From Topomyia yanbarensis (taxonomy: Eukaryota; Arthropoda; Insecta; Diptera; Culicidae): a stretch of DNA of 64,000 bases. Positions 38,201 through 49,954 of this stretch are shown here, piece by piece (the stretch's first letter is position 1; each line of letters starts with the position of its first letter). A program made the translations under genes and the position numbers. The notes under the pieces were generated by a model. That model saw only the letters and a list, made by a program, of their open reading frames with translations, was not told where the DNA came from and did no database searches. The DNA lies in assembly GCF_030247195.1 (NCBI RefSeq), contig NC_080672.1, positions 8,060,001 to 8,124,000 on the forward strand. The letters are read 5' to 3'.

Positions 38201-39700
38201 CGTGATTCGATTTCGTCTTGACAGCGCTAGATGGCTGCTGTGACAACCGCAGTTCGTCCCGGACCTAGCACGGCACGCGTAATCCAGACGCCTACTGCTG
38301 CGTGCAGGCGCGGAAAAAATACACCACCTGTTTCGGTATAAATTTTCCCCACCGTTCGTTCCGCGTCGGGTGGCGTATGCGGGGATCATGATGATCAAGC
38401 GTGTTTGGCAAGATCCAACTGGTCGGTAGTAAATAAACAACTTTTCAAGCTACCGCATGGTTTGCTCGGAGGGGTTGAAGCGGGTGCGAAACAGAGTGGA
38501 GTAGGTCAGCTCATCAACCGGTGAAATAGACCAATTAATCAAACGGAACGGCCTCTGGTGGAACTTGGTGCGGTGGTGAATTAGATACTAACACACACCA
38601 CTGAAGGTAGGAAGTTCAAATCACGCTCGGTAGAGCTTTTCCAATCACCTAAAACTATGCTAGGTCTCGATGAAGGTCTAGTTCTAGTTGGCATGTAGTA
38701 CCAGAAGAAAAAAAATCCAACCAATTCGTTCAGCTGTTTGTCGGTGTGAAATTAGAAAATAATTAAAAACTCATCCAGGCTGACAGTCGCGAGTGGGCAC
38801 ACTTGAAACGGATTTAGAAGTTAAATTTTTCTGATATTATGACATCTCCCGCTGGGGTCGTTAGGAAGCGTTTGTTTTCGGCTTTGCCGTTGTTGGCGGT
38901 GCAGAGTCCTGAGGAATGACAATAAAATCAAGAAACTGTCTTGTTATGACATCGTTTACAACAGGTCTGGCCTGTTCGGCTATTAATGTTGCCTTTCAAA
39001 GTAGGGATTATTCTGGTTCGGGTTTTTGGTTGGTTCAACTTTTAGCTACAAATACCCAAGAGCCGATTAACAAACACAACGTTTCTGAATGTGAATGTTC
39101 ACGAGCAGTAAATAACACTGCGCCTCCACCGTCAGCGTGGAGTTCAGCTCGGGTCACTCAGCAGGTACAAATACTCCCAGCAGTGCTGTTCAAAGCCAAT
39201 GCTGAGTGACACGAAACGCTGATGGTGAACCTATTCCCACCGGGAATCGGATCAACTGGTCCACAACTCTGTCTATACTAACTGTCCCATGCTGTGTCCA
39301 CCGTCAATGCGATGTAACATGACGCAGCAGGCTAAGTGGTAAACACATGTAAATTTGTTTGAACAGAGTGACCGCGCCAATTTTTCCATTATTCTCGAAT
39401 CAAAGCAGGCGAGCGACTACGAACATGAATGTGTAACAACAGTAATATTCACGACAGTCTACGCCTCGGAAAAATTAATAGCGCATTTATTTTGGTAGTT
39501 CATGGTGGTGTACGTCAGCCAGGCACGTAAGATACACGAAGCATTACCGGCTTGCTACGTTGAAAAAAAGTGAACACCGATAGCAATAACCCTTAAGCGG
39601 GAGTTGTTTGCATTCAACCATTTGTAACTAAATGTAATGGTGGTAGATCAGTAATTGATTTCCACGACATAATTTGTTTTGCCAATTGTAGGACATGTCT
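35290..39700. other. 4.4 kb without a supported gene
   Basis: Open frames on both strands are short and motif-free. The 38.0-38.5 kb part is GC-richer and contains a minus frame (38174-38440, 88 codons) with no recognised domain. The stretch has fewer repeats than the rest and may be unique intronic or regulatory DNA. Confidence 0.4.
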
Positions 39701-39759
39701 TACATGTTGTTTTCTTTATTTTTATTTATTGGGGCTTCAACCGTTTGGTTATTCGGTCA

Positions 39760-40480
39760 TTTTTCCAAATTATAGAACAGACATTTTCATTAGTTCTTCG
39801 GAAAACTTCCGCGTTCTATCTCTCTACCAAGGATGCAAAATGCATACCTTTTCTACAGCTGTAATTTTTCTGCCTACACTCTCCTTTCTCATACGACGCT
39901 GCTGTCGCCCGCTAGTGTAGGACAAAGCAGTAATATGACAAAAAATACTGCCCCCAGTACACCCACCAGACGCGAGCGATACAGCTTCTCTTTCCTTATT
40001 TTACACTTTTTAATATTTTTAATCTATTCAATATTTTTAATCACAACCGACGACAATGAATGTGGTTCATTTACGCTGCGACCAGCATCAACGTGTACGG
40101 GTCTCTCTCTTTGACTATACAGAGAAATGTGTACAAAGCGAGAGAACAAACTTTGCTACGCTACACTCTCATCGAGCAGTCGGAGCACAACAGCAAAACA
40201 AAAATGTAGTTTACTGCTTTACGGAAAAATGTACTCGGTTTGGCTACCGTTCTGGCAAGAACAGTAGTGATGCGTCGCTGTAGCGGGCTGTACGGCTTGT
40301 GCAAATGTAAATGTACCGGAAAAAATGTAGTTTACCGGTACCGTTCGCATCCCTGCTTTCTACATTGAAAAGTCAGAGTTGGCGTCATCTATTCGATGAA
40401 TGTAGAACCAATAATATACTATTTTTCCAAATATACGATTTGCTAAACATTGATTCGCAAAAATTATTTTGCCTCCAGCT
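39760..40480. repeat. Decayed copy of the 13.0-14.1 kb foldback, split by a hAT MITE
   Basis: The sequence left of 39828 (TTCTATCTCTCTAC) and right of 40355 (CTACATTGAAAAGTCAGAGTTGGCG) corresponds to the continuous TTCTATCTCTCTCCATTGAA region at about 13720 in the uninterrupted copy, so the hAT element inserted into this repeat. Confidence 0.55.
39828..40355. mobile_element. 528 bp hAT-type MITE, 8 bp target duplication with one mismatch
   Basis: The left end is CAAGGATGCAAAATGCATAC; the right end read inward is CAGGGATGCGAACGGTACC. Flanking octamers are CTCTCTAC (39820-39827) and CTTTCTAC (40356-40363). Short internal GTTTAC/ACCGGT motifs recur, but there is no transposase frame. Confidence 0.75.
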
Positions 40481-40497
40481 TAACCCATTCGAATAAT

Positions 40498-40984
40498 GAT
40501 AGATTTCGATGGCTTTGAGCCGTTGGTGATTGAGACTACGATCGGCAGATGGTCACTACCGTGGGGATCACAGATTACCTTCCACGTGTAAACTAACCCC
40601 AACAATGTCGAGCAGAGGGATAAGTCTATGTGTACAGAAGTTTATATCAAAAGATAACCAAGTTTCACATAATGCAAAGACGTCGCATATCAAGCTATTT
40701 ATTAAAAAATGGAAGAATCCATTTTCGGGATGATACTTCTGCAATTCCACTGTAGAACAGTGATCAAACCCATGACCTGGTTCGATAAGTTTCCCATCGA
40801 AGGATACAATCGCTGAAAGGAAGGGCCATTTAGCAATAAACTGCTTCCAAAAAAATCTTAGTGTAGGTAGAAAAACTAAAAATATACTTTCAATAGAATC
40901 TGTAGTATTAAAAGTTTTTAGCAATGTCCGAGAGTTCGATAATTCCAGAAACGCGCTTATTTTTGAACTGAAACAAAGAAACAC
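40498..40984 (-). pseudogene. Second I-like LINE: ORF1 end and endonuclease start/end fused by deletion
   Basis: The minus frame reads through the end of ORF1 and then an endonuclease N-terminal segment FLINSLICDVFALCETWLSF. Near 40500-40565 it shows the endonuclease C-terminal motif ICDPHGSDHLPIVVSITNG, with the conserved SDH catalytic block. The middle of the endonuclease and all of the RT are missing. Compare VSDLHGSDHPPS in the first copy near 1500. Confidence 0.75.
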
Positions 40985-41700
40985 TTGGGGTGTTTGTTGT
41001 TCCGGGAAGTGCTGGGAACTCCTTCTCTGATTTTAATCTTCCGAGACCATGAGCTACTTGCTTCGGTTTAGTTACAGCATTTCCAAAAGATGTCACTTTC
41101 GGAGTCCCGATACCTTCTAACTTTTACAAGTTTAGGAGAGAAAATGTTCCTCATCTTCCTATAACCTCAAGAGGATATAGTTTAGTAAGGTAGTTCCAGC
41201 GAAGGTTACTCAATAGAAATTTGATTTGGGGTATGTTTTCTTATCATTTCCCGCGACTAAAACTGAATGCGAAAGCTTGCAATCAAGTATTTTCACAGGG
41301 TGGAGTAAGCGGTCTCTAAAACAGCCAACCCCGTACTGCAGCTGATCCTCGCATGTCAAACTCTCATCGTTGACGACGCCTTCGATCTGTACCCTTACTG
41401 CTGGAATATGCACATAATAGTTCCACGAGAAGTGCTCGCTGCAAGCAATATCGATTGCATGCTTTGAATTATTCGACACGACTCTAACCTTGTCTGAGTG
41501 GACATATAATATTTCAGTCACAGCCAAGAACCGTTCTGTCAATTCTTTCAAAATCTGTAAGAGATGCAGCGATATTGTTGTGGGTCGAAAGAAGACCACA
41601 AAAGGACCTGTAGAGAGCTCCGAATATGATTTAGGTCAGTTAGGGGAGCTTTGTAAGTCGATTCGACCTCCATGTGGCCATGTCAACGCACGGGGTCGAG
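40985..41700 (-). pseudogene. Second I-like LINE: ORF1 (Gag-like) N-terminal half
   Basis: At 41210-41640 on the minus strand an open frame of about 140 codons reads STGPFVVFFRPTTISLHLLQ and continues through VHIPAVRVQIEGVVNDESLT to YGVGCFRDRLLHPVKILDC, the N-terminal Gag region of I-like LINEs. At 40985-41096 is the ORF1 C-terminal FPALPGTTNTPSVSLFQ. The zinc-knuckle segment between them is deleted. This copy preserves the part of ORF1 that the first copy has lost, and the reverse. Confidence 0.8.
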
Positions 41701-41719
41701 TGCTGACGTAAAAAGCAAT

Positions 41720-42185
41720 AAATATGTCAAGGAAGGTAAAAATAACTTATTTTTAAATTGGTTTCCCACGATGCAACAATCCAGCTTATATAAATTTGAC
41801 TACGCAAACAAAAGTTTGAGAAATGTGGCCTTTAAAAAAAAACACAATGCGAAACCGATACAAAGCATTTATTCCGGACACACCGCAGATTAAAAAACAC
41901 GCGAACTGTCTGAGAGTCACGGTACAGATGACAACTTAATATTGATTATGATATACGTAATCTGTTAGTATTTCAGATCACTCTTTGATAGTTGGATTAT
42001 TGCACGTAAAGATCAATAATACAACTAAAATTTAGTCCTAAGTAGAATCCATTTTAGCCTGTTAATTTGAATTCAGCAATTGTTGCTATCTTCTGAATGA
42101 TTGTATTAGATCGCTTATTACGGAATTTATGATTAGTCCACCAACATAGGAATTTTATATAGTTTTATTCAACGCAAATAACGCA
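41720..42185. other. No gene seen
   Basis: AT-rich stretch upstream of the I-like LINE, with no motif-bearing frame or terminal repeat. Confidence 0.45.
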
Positions 42186-42189
42186 AATA

Positions 42190-42680
42190 ACCAAAACATA
42201 ACTCGTATTATGTACTGCAGTTCTTCCGAACATACTATTCAGCTAAATCTAACCATTATTCCATAAAAATGTTTAGTTTGTTAGAACCTAGTACTGATAC
42301 ACTACCATGCACTGCTAGGCCCCATGCAAAACTGACTCAGACATCACTTCGTTAAAAGTTTAATAACTTTTCCTATTGGAGTCGGATCGCTTTGCAGTCT
42401 TCAACAAAGTTGTAGATAATAAAATTATCTTCTTAAGTTTCACTTTTGGTGATAATCTGATGTATACAGTGTCACCTAGCGGCGAAAATGTGAGCAAGAG
42501 GGTTTTCTCCATGTAAATGTCGAAAAATCCCATACAAACTTCAAGCACGTTGGTCCGGTAGCTAGACTTGTCCGATTTGCTTCAAATTTGGAACAAATAC
42601 TCCTGGTGGGACTAGTAATCGACTCAGGGGTGGGCCGATTGAGTTTTTAAAAATTCATTATTTTTCTGGGCAGTCTAATG
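42190..42680. repeat. Single-arm relative of the 13.0-14.1 kb foldback
   Basis: It matches the 13.1-13.6 kb arm in inverted order: CCCCATGCAAAACTGACTCA at about 42320, GTTTAATAACTTTT at 42357 and CCCATACAAACTTCAAGCA at about 42530. Only one arm remains. Confidence 0.65.
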
Positions 42681-42954
42681 CTGCTCTAAGAATTAAAAAC
42701 ACAGTTCTAAACGTGTTTGAAATTAAGAAACAACGGAGGTGGTGTAAGTCAAAAACTGTTCGAGATTTTAACACTTGTTTTTTTGTTATTGTTTCTGTTC
42801 TAGTTCTACATTGGAAAACCTACAAAAAATATAACGCTGTAGAACATGCACTAAGTTCATTGTTGTAGTTTCAAACTGGATCCGATTTAATTCCAAAATT
42901 GTCGAAATTTCAAATTTGCACGGTAATAAGACTGTAATTTATTAAATTATTATA

Positions 42955-45900
42955 CAGGGTGTTTGGTTCATGGTTAAGAACCTCTCGGGGGGTGATAGAC
43001 TGTCATATTTGGAGAAAAAAATTGTTCTACACATACCATCAAATCTCAACCGTTACAGAGTTATTGAACTTTTTGTGTTAAAAACTTATTTGTCTTAAAA
43101 TACCTCTAACTTTAAAAGTATACTTTGTATTTTAAATCTTTCAGTTCCATTCGAAAGGTGAAAAAATTTCCTATTGAATGGTGTTCTCATATCTTATAGT
43201 TAATTAGTTTTAATTACTTTTTAGCTGTAAAGTAGTTAAAAGTTAGTGTTTTAAGGAGGTTTTTGCTAATCTCGAAATAATGAAGTATGATTATAGCAAT
43301 ATCCATTATCCAAAGGTTGGGTTTTAGGACGATTCATGATTTGTTCTTGGACGTCATATTCCTATCTCTTCTCATTTCTTTGTAATTTCATTACTATACT
43401 TTTCCTGTAACCGACTTGCAAGTGCTTAAAAGACTCTAATCTAAAAAATATGCTTTATATCGTTATTTACAAGATTTCATTGGAAAGATGAGAAAATGTC
43501 CTATCAGTGCAGGCCCGTGCGCAGAAAATTCTCAAGGGGGGGGGGGGGTTGATTTTTTAACGTTTATTTTAAAAGAAACGTACAGAAACCCTCAAACATT
43601 GAAGACTTTTTCAGAGGCCTGGACGTAGTCTTGTGAACCAAACGGCTCAGCTCAACAAATTGGGTAAATGTTTGTTATCGAGAAGGAGTCATCAAAAGAC
43701 ACCGCTGCATAGTGGTCGGAAACCCCAAAAACGTGAACTTAATTCACTAGAGGCCAAACCATCGAATATATTCACAAGGTATCTTTGGACGAATTGGTCG
43801 CAAGAATATCCCCCACAACCTGTTAAAAAATTAAAAGTTGGCATGGCTTACTACGATCAAATTAAAAAAAAAAACTTTTTATGCTGACGAGGTAAGTTGG
43901 TGTCTTCGACAAAGTTTTAGAAATGCTCGTAATAAAGAATTTTGTTGAACTGCAACTTGTAGGGTTTAATGTTATCGATTTCTAAAGCATTTTCAATGGC
44001 AACACCCTCAAATTTAGTTTTTTTTAATATAACTTTTTCCACTGTGACTTTTCGTGCAAACCGTGCTCCAGACAAATGTGGAGGCATTAAAACCACATAA
44101 TATTGTTGAAGACGGTAAGTACAAATATCCAAGTAAAAAACATTACAAAATGAGCTTAAAACCTTCTTACCTTTATTATTCGTAGTCCGGACATTGAAAA
44201 TAGTGCCTGCTCGTCCATCTTGGTCTGCACCTTTCTCTCTTATACGCAGTTGAACTTGGTGTAAAATTCTTCAATAACTCTATTACGAATGAGTATTTTT
44301 ACAAGAGGTGTGCGCCGCGTTGCCTATTTTATGTGAAATTTTTATATGCACTGTTCAACAATATTTTTACATGCAGTCTTCAACAATAGCTTAATTTATA
44401 CGTGCAGTCTTCAACAATATTATGTGGTTTAAATACCTCAACATTTGTCTGGAACATCGTTTGCACGAAAAGTCACAGCGAAAAAAGCAATACTAAAATG
44501 CTAAATTTAATGGGTTTGCCTTAGAAAACGCTTTATAAATCGATAACATTAAGTCCTACAAGTTCAAGTTGTTCAACAAAATTCTTCAGAGCATTTCTAA
44601 AACTTTGTCGAAGACACCAACTTTCTTCCTCGTCAGTACTAAAAGTTTGGTTTTCTAGTTCAATCATAGTAAACCATGCCTCAATTTAATTTTTATCAGA
44701 TTGTGGGGAATATTCATGCGAACAATTCCTCCAAAGACACCCTGTGAATAATTCGATGACTTGGCCTCTAGTGACGTTTTTGGCATTTCCGACCCCTATG
44801 CGTTGCCTGCTGGCTCGTGGTGGATTCGGATTGGTTTGTAGTAGTTGTTAAGCCATCCGACTAAACTTAAACCTTTTGTATCTCGTATTCCTCATCCATC
44901 CGGGGCAACCGTTAAGTACTGCTTTAGTAAGGATTGTGTTCTTGCTTATTTTGTTTTGTGTTAATCGTCATGTTTTTATCCATAGCTACTTTTCCTTACT
45001 TGCTGTCAAACTTTCGCGATATATCTCACCAGCTCAGGTCTGCTGCAAATATCGTACCCTGTTGAGACATGAACCGATCCGGGGTGTCGATCATAAGAAT
45101 TTACATCTGTTTACAACCACCTTTGCCGGGTTTCTTATACTTCTTGGTGCTAGTCGTTCCTATTTATCTGCTAGCTGTTGCTGAGAACTTCTTGGCGGCA
45201 GTATTTCACCCTATACCGATGCCCATTTTCGCGATCCATTTCGCTGCCACTCTAACGGAATAATCATCGGCGGTAAAATTTCTCTAGACAACGTTATCCC
45301 GATTTTCTCCAACTTCGTGTTTTTCCTCCATAACTGCCGTTGCTAGCCCGTTGACCGACATCTGCTGTCTACTCACTACTTTTGCCAATATCGAAGCTTG
45401 TCGAAACGTTAACCGATCCTTGAGAGAAGCCGTCCAACTTGACATATATCCCTTTCCAGCCACCCTCGCAAAGTTTCGTCTTTGGTTTCTTAATTGACTT
45501 GTTTCTAGAGTGACCGAACTCAAATGACATTTTATGTGTCCAAACGGTTTGCAGGGGGGGAGGTTTGAACCCCCAACCCCTCCCCCCCCCCCTCCGTGCC
45601 CGCGGGCCTGTATCAGTGTATATACAAATATCTTTTAGTTAAGTGTACTAAATGATTTTTTACTAACGAAATAACTCAAAATTTGTGTTTTTGGAGAGTT
45701 TTTTAATTATTCTAATTATTAATCAACAAAATTTATCGATACTATTGTTCATTTGATGCCCCTTAATGTTCTCTATAACTTTTAATTTGACACTTTGTCA
45801 ATATCTCTTTTCATTTTGCTACTATTTAATAGTTAACACAGCATGAGCTCGCCACAAATGTAGTGGGTTCGAAATCGTTATTTTTGCATATGAAACGATG

Positions 45901-46673
45901 TGATAAAAACGATTTTGCGTCGAAACCAAAAGAGATAATTGAATGGAGTCAAAGAAAGAACTGTAGAACTTGCTGAGATGCATTATTTCCATGATAATAA
46001 TGGTGATGTTTATTATTTACAATTTTAAGAAAATTAACAAAAATGCTAATAATAACACTAATTTTAAACTAATTTACCTTTAAAAGAACACTAAAGTCAC
46101 TTAACTGAGAGGTATTAATACATTTTTCACTGTAAAATTTTCCTGGCTTTCGAATACAAAGAAAAAAAAGTACAATAAGTGCCATAATTTTTCAATTAGA
46201 GCTGTTACTAGTGAAAATGAGATAAAAATATCCAAGTTGAATAACCCAAAATCATGAAAATAAGAAAAGGTAAGTGTATCATGTCAAAGAACGAATTATG
46301 CAGCTCTTCAAGACTAACAATCTGGATTATTAAAATGATGAGGTTAACTATTAGGATTTTCAAGAAATGAACGAAAAATCGATTAAAGTTGTTAAATTTT
46401 CAATAAATTACTTTGAAAGGCTACTTAAACTCATTAGCTGAAACATATGAGGGCATCACTCAATGTGAAATTTTCTCACCTTCCCAGTAGACCTGAAATA
46501 CAAAGTATACTTTTTGAGTTAGAGGCATTTTAAGACAAATAAGTTTTTAACACAAAAAGTTCAATAACTTTGTAATGGTTGAGATTTGATGGTATGTGTA
46601 GAATGATTTTTTTCTTCATATATGACAGTCAATCACCCCTCGAGAGGTTCTTAACCATGAACCAAACACCCTG
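42955..46673. mobile_element. Foldback MITE, copy 2 (same family as 11158-12782), carrying a 2.1 kb insertion
   Basis: Both ends read inward as CAGGGTGTTTGGTTCATGG, with TA outside (42953-42954, 46674-46675). The sequence is collinear with copy 1 in inverted order, except for an insertion at 43510-45610. Without insert and duplication the element is about 1610 bp. Copies 1 and 2 share internal segments closely, so they derive from one master element. Confidence 0.88.
43510..45610. mobile_element. 2.1 kb hAT-type element with 8 bp target duplication TATCAGTG and a giant internal inverted repeat
   Basis: The left end is CAGGCCCGTGCGCAG; the right end read inward is CAGGCCCGCGGGCACGG. TATCAGTG flanks both sides (43502-43509, 45611-45618), and copy 1 shows the empty site near 12225-12240. 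Runs of G and C lie just inside each end. Internally, 43740-44150 and 44390-44780 are inverted repeats of about 400 bp (for example GTTGGTGTCTTCGACAAAGT at 43898 against its complement near 44612). Frames at 43633-43887 and 44876-45263 show no transposase motif. It is non-autonomous, or its gene is lost. Confidence 0.9.
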
Positions 46674-46719
46674 TATATGTTTGGACGTAATCGTTAAAAA
46701 ATACTTAACCCAAAGAATG

Positions 46720-46825
46720 TTTATTAGTACATTATAAAAAAAATAGTTGTAGAATGAAATTTCATATTTCGTGAAAGAGCTGAATATTGCCTTTGGCGAG
46801 TGTGGGCTTCCTCATCACAGTCATT
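46720..46825 (+). repeat. Dispersed repeat, partner of 10403-10510
   Basis: Shares TTTCATATTTCGTG and GTGGGCTTCCTCATCACAGT with 10403-10510. Confidence 0.55.
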
Positions 46826-46829
46826 AATA

Positions 46830-47880
46830 TGGATTGCCAGATAGATGAGTTCAATAATGACATTTTTTGGATTAATCGATTAATAGCAAATGGGATATTT
46901 TTAACATATTTGCTAATTATAATCTAGTAATGCCAAGAGAGGATTGATTAATCGAAATTTTTAATTAGTTTAAAAATTTAGTCTGAGTGATGGGGACTAA
47001 AAAATCAATTGTCAATCAATAATCTGCCTACTTCTATTTACAAATCTAAACTTAACCTTTGAATTAAATGCCACAGCCTCAAAATTCTTACGTAATTTAA
47101 TTGCATTTAATAAATTTTCTCATTGAAACATCAGTCGCATATTAATTTATAATTTCAATAACTAATAAACCTTGCGAACGAATTGATCTATCGTTCTAAC
47201 TAAAGAAATCGTTAAATTTGATTTTCCAATTTTTGTTTTCCCTTTTGCTTTTTTTCTTTTTGAGGAAACTGAAAACTTTCGAAAACAACAATTTTGATCT
47301 GTAAACTTGTGCAGTAATTTGAATTTTAGTACCTTTAACTTGAAACAATTAAGATAGAAATTAAAAACTGCAACAATGAAAATTTATGATTACGAAGTTA
47401 TCCGTTTAGTTTTGCTGAGCAGAAGTTGCTTAACTACGCCACTGTGAATATTGAAAACGTTCCGTATATTCAAATGTCCCTTTGTTTTGGTGGCCCAGCT
47501 TAGCAAGCTGTGAGCTTTTGAATGTTCGTTTTTTTTAGACAACCAAGCTTACTGCTGTGGCTCGCAGTGCACAATCGCCTGTCGTTAGGCAGTTGAAATA
47601 CATGATACGTGAAATGGATTATGCTATTTACTGTAGAGCCGTTATTCGCTTTATAGTCCTTAGTAGAATTCCCAACGTACATGAGACAATTATGCATATG
47701 CGTTTGCAATGATTTTTTTCCATCTTTTCATTCAATGTTTTAATTCCCATCAAATTTTAATTTCGATGCTCATTTAATTACACTCGGATTAACTGGTCTA
47801 CAGGGTGTATTCAACATGAATTACAGTGCATGAATCCAGTACACTCCAACAGAAACAATTATTTCATTTGTTCAGTAGTA
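46830..47880. other. No gene seen
   Basis: AT-rich spacer without coding motifs or recognisable repeats. Confidence 0.45.
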
Positions 47881-47889
47881 GCATCAAAT

Positions 47890-48640
47890 GCAAATAATAA
47901 TATTATGCTAGCGGTTTGCTTTCCTCACAACATTTCATTCCATCATTGCTTGTGGCACTAAAAACTGGATTCTAACCGCACTGCGCAGTTTTCTATTAAA
48001 TTCCTCTCATAGACTGGTTAGTTCAACGGGTCTGTCTATGAAAGTACCATCTCTATCACGTCAAATACATGTTTTTTAACAGCTCGCAGTTTTCAGTAGC
48101 AGTTTGATCATTCGCACTTTGAAAGTGCGGAGTCCAGGTTGGTGGGAAGTGCGCAATATATCACCCCATTGGGAAAATTTAATTTCCAGCAGGATGGAGT
48201 GAAAGCAAAAAATTTCTTATTATTTTGAAAAGTGTAGGTTGTTTTAAACACATTATGCTGCGAAAAAGTAAACTATACATTGCATCCCATGTTAAATTGG
48301 TGATTGATTAGCAGTTGCAGCTTGAAAGTGTATTTTAACTAAAATAAGTTAGAGCGATGTCTCAAAATAGCAGGTTTTAATTCGATTCGCGCTCTTGAAA
48401 TAAAAATAAATGAATCAAACGAATCAAGCCAGTGATCGAAAATAAGTGCACGCAATACGTATTACTCGTATGCACGCAAAACATTCAACATTAAACACAT
48501 TTCGCGTAACGTCGATGTCATTGTTGATCGGTTCGTTGAATATGACAATTTCAATTTTGATATTTTGAATTCAGTTCTTAACGTAAAGTATGTTAGAAGT
48601 TGGACTAAGTTAATTATAAGCCCTAGCTGCTGTTCACGGA
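47890..48640 (+). repeat. Diverged 0.6-0.75 kb duplication, copy A
   Basis: Blocks shared in order with 54880-55470 include ATAATATTATGCTAGC, TATCACNCCATTG...GGAGTGA, GCATCCC...TTGGTGATNGATTAGCAG, AATAGCAGGTT, AGTGATCGAAAAT, ATTACTCGTATGCACG (or its variant) and AAGCCCTAGCT. Spacing between blocks is conserved. No long frame is shared. It may be an unrecognised transposon or an old segmental duplication. Confidence 0.65.
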
Positions 48641-49069
48641 TGGGATTGGGTACTATATCATTTTTGACCTTAAGAGAGCACTTCAATGGAAAATAATGCG
48701 TTGAAAGTGAAAATATTCTGGGAACACTGTTGGTTACTTTGATTGCTTTGACAAGACATGCCCAACAAAAATGTAGCGCTTCATTTGAAAAAGTTGTTTT
48801 TCACTAATGTTTACAACATGCTCAACAACAAACTCGGTGTGCAAAAATAAGATTATATCCTATCATTTGAGTACTGCGTAACTGGAACTGGTCAAAGCAT
48901 CATGTGGCTCATTTATTATGATAGTGCCATTAGTTATATAATAGATTTTTCGGATTTATACAAGGTAAGGTAACGGTACACAGCATAGATGGTTCGATAG
49001 GGACACGCAAAGAAACAGCAGAACTTTGCCCTTCTGGATGATACAATCTTTATTTTATAACTGCTCGGA

Positions 49070-49560
49070 AAATTGGAATTAGTATATATTGACTGCATTT
49101 GGTACGCACCCCGTGTTATTCGAAGATTTGTGCCCAGCCATGTCCCCTTACAACATTTCTAATGAGAATGGAAAGGGAGACAAAAGGAAAGGGAATGGAA
49201 AATGACAACACAATACAATCAACACAAAACAGTAAACAGCCTAAATTTTTCATTCCCGGAGGAATAATTAACCCTACTGATAAAGCCTATAGCTCTTTGC
49301 CACACTGGGTTAGGAACAATAGCATATCCTTCCTAGCTCCCTGTACAAAAGTTCGTCTATGTATATAGAACCAAAAATCCGATTACGCAATTGCATTACT
49401 GTAGTGCAATTACATGTCAAATGATATGAAGTTCCGTATTAGAATTCACAAATATCACACAAATAATACTCAGCACGCTGAGTACGAAACATGTGATAAA
49501 TGAGTTTACAATGTCCAGTCAGTGCTTTGACTAGAATATTGCAACCGACAGCAAAGTTTC
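49070..49560 (-). pseudogene. C-terminal zinc-finger region of a non-LTR retrotransposon inserted in the TTAA element
   Basis: On the minus strand at 49380-49560 one frame reads LVKALTGHCKLIYHMFRTQ, then CDICEF, stop, YGTSYHLTCNC and VMQLRNRIFGS. This is the region after RNase H in LOA/I-like LINEs, with C-x2-C and H-x3-C zinc ligands (compare GLLTGHCPSKYHLM at 26378-26590). The rest, to about 49070, is presumably its 3' untranslated end. One internal stop shows decay. Confidence 0.7.
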
Positions 49561-49954
49561 TTTTGAAGAAGAGGAAATATGTTAAAAAAAAAAGATCTGG
49601 CGATTTTAGTCCGTCGATAAGGATTTTTTGTACAATTTGCCATCGAGTGTACAGTCAAAAATATTCGTATGAAACACTCATTACTGTAGAGAGGAGGTAA
49701 GTTTTGCACAGCCTCTGTTGTACTCAAATTATCATTTAGCTACTCAATTTTTATAAACTTTTTTTCACCGTCATATATCTACTAATTCAAAAAAATGTAA
49801 CCATTTATTGCTATAAAAGATATTTGTAAAACTATAATAACGGTCCTAATCAAACTGGAAATCTAGTTGAAAACTGACTTATGATCAGATGTGATTTCGA
49901 TTCTTTTGTAACGCAATGCTTATCTATACGTTCCACTCATTTGACACTTTATAA

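Noticed and set aside
48960..49068. Initially read as the 3' tail of the LINE fragment at 49.4 kb because of AAGGTAAGGTAACGG
   Set aside because: This segment aligns with 60800-60930 of the other TTAA copy, so it belongs to the TTAA element; the LINE fragment begins only at about 49070.
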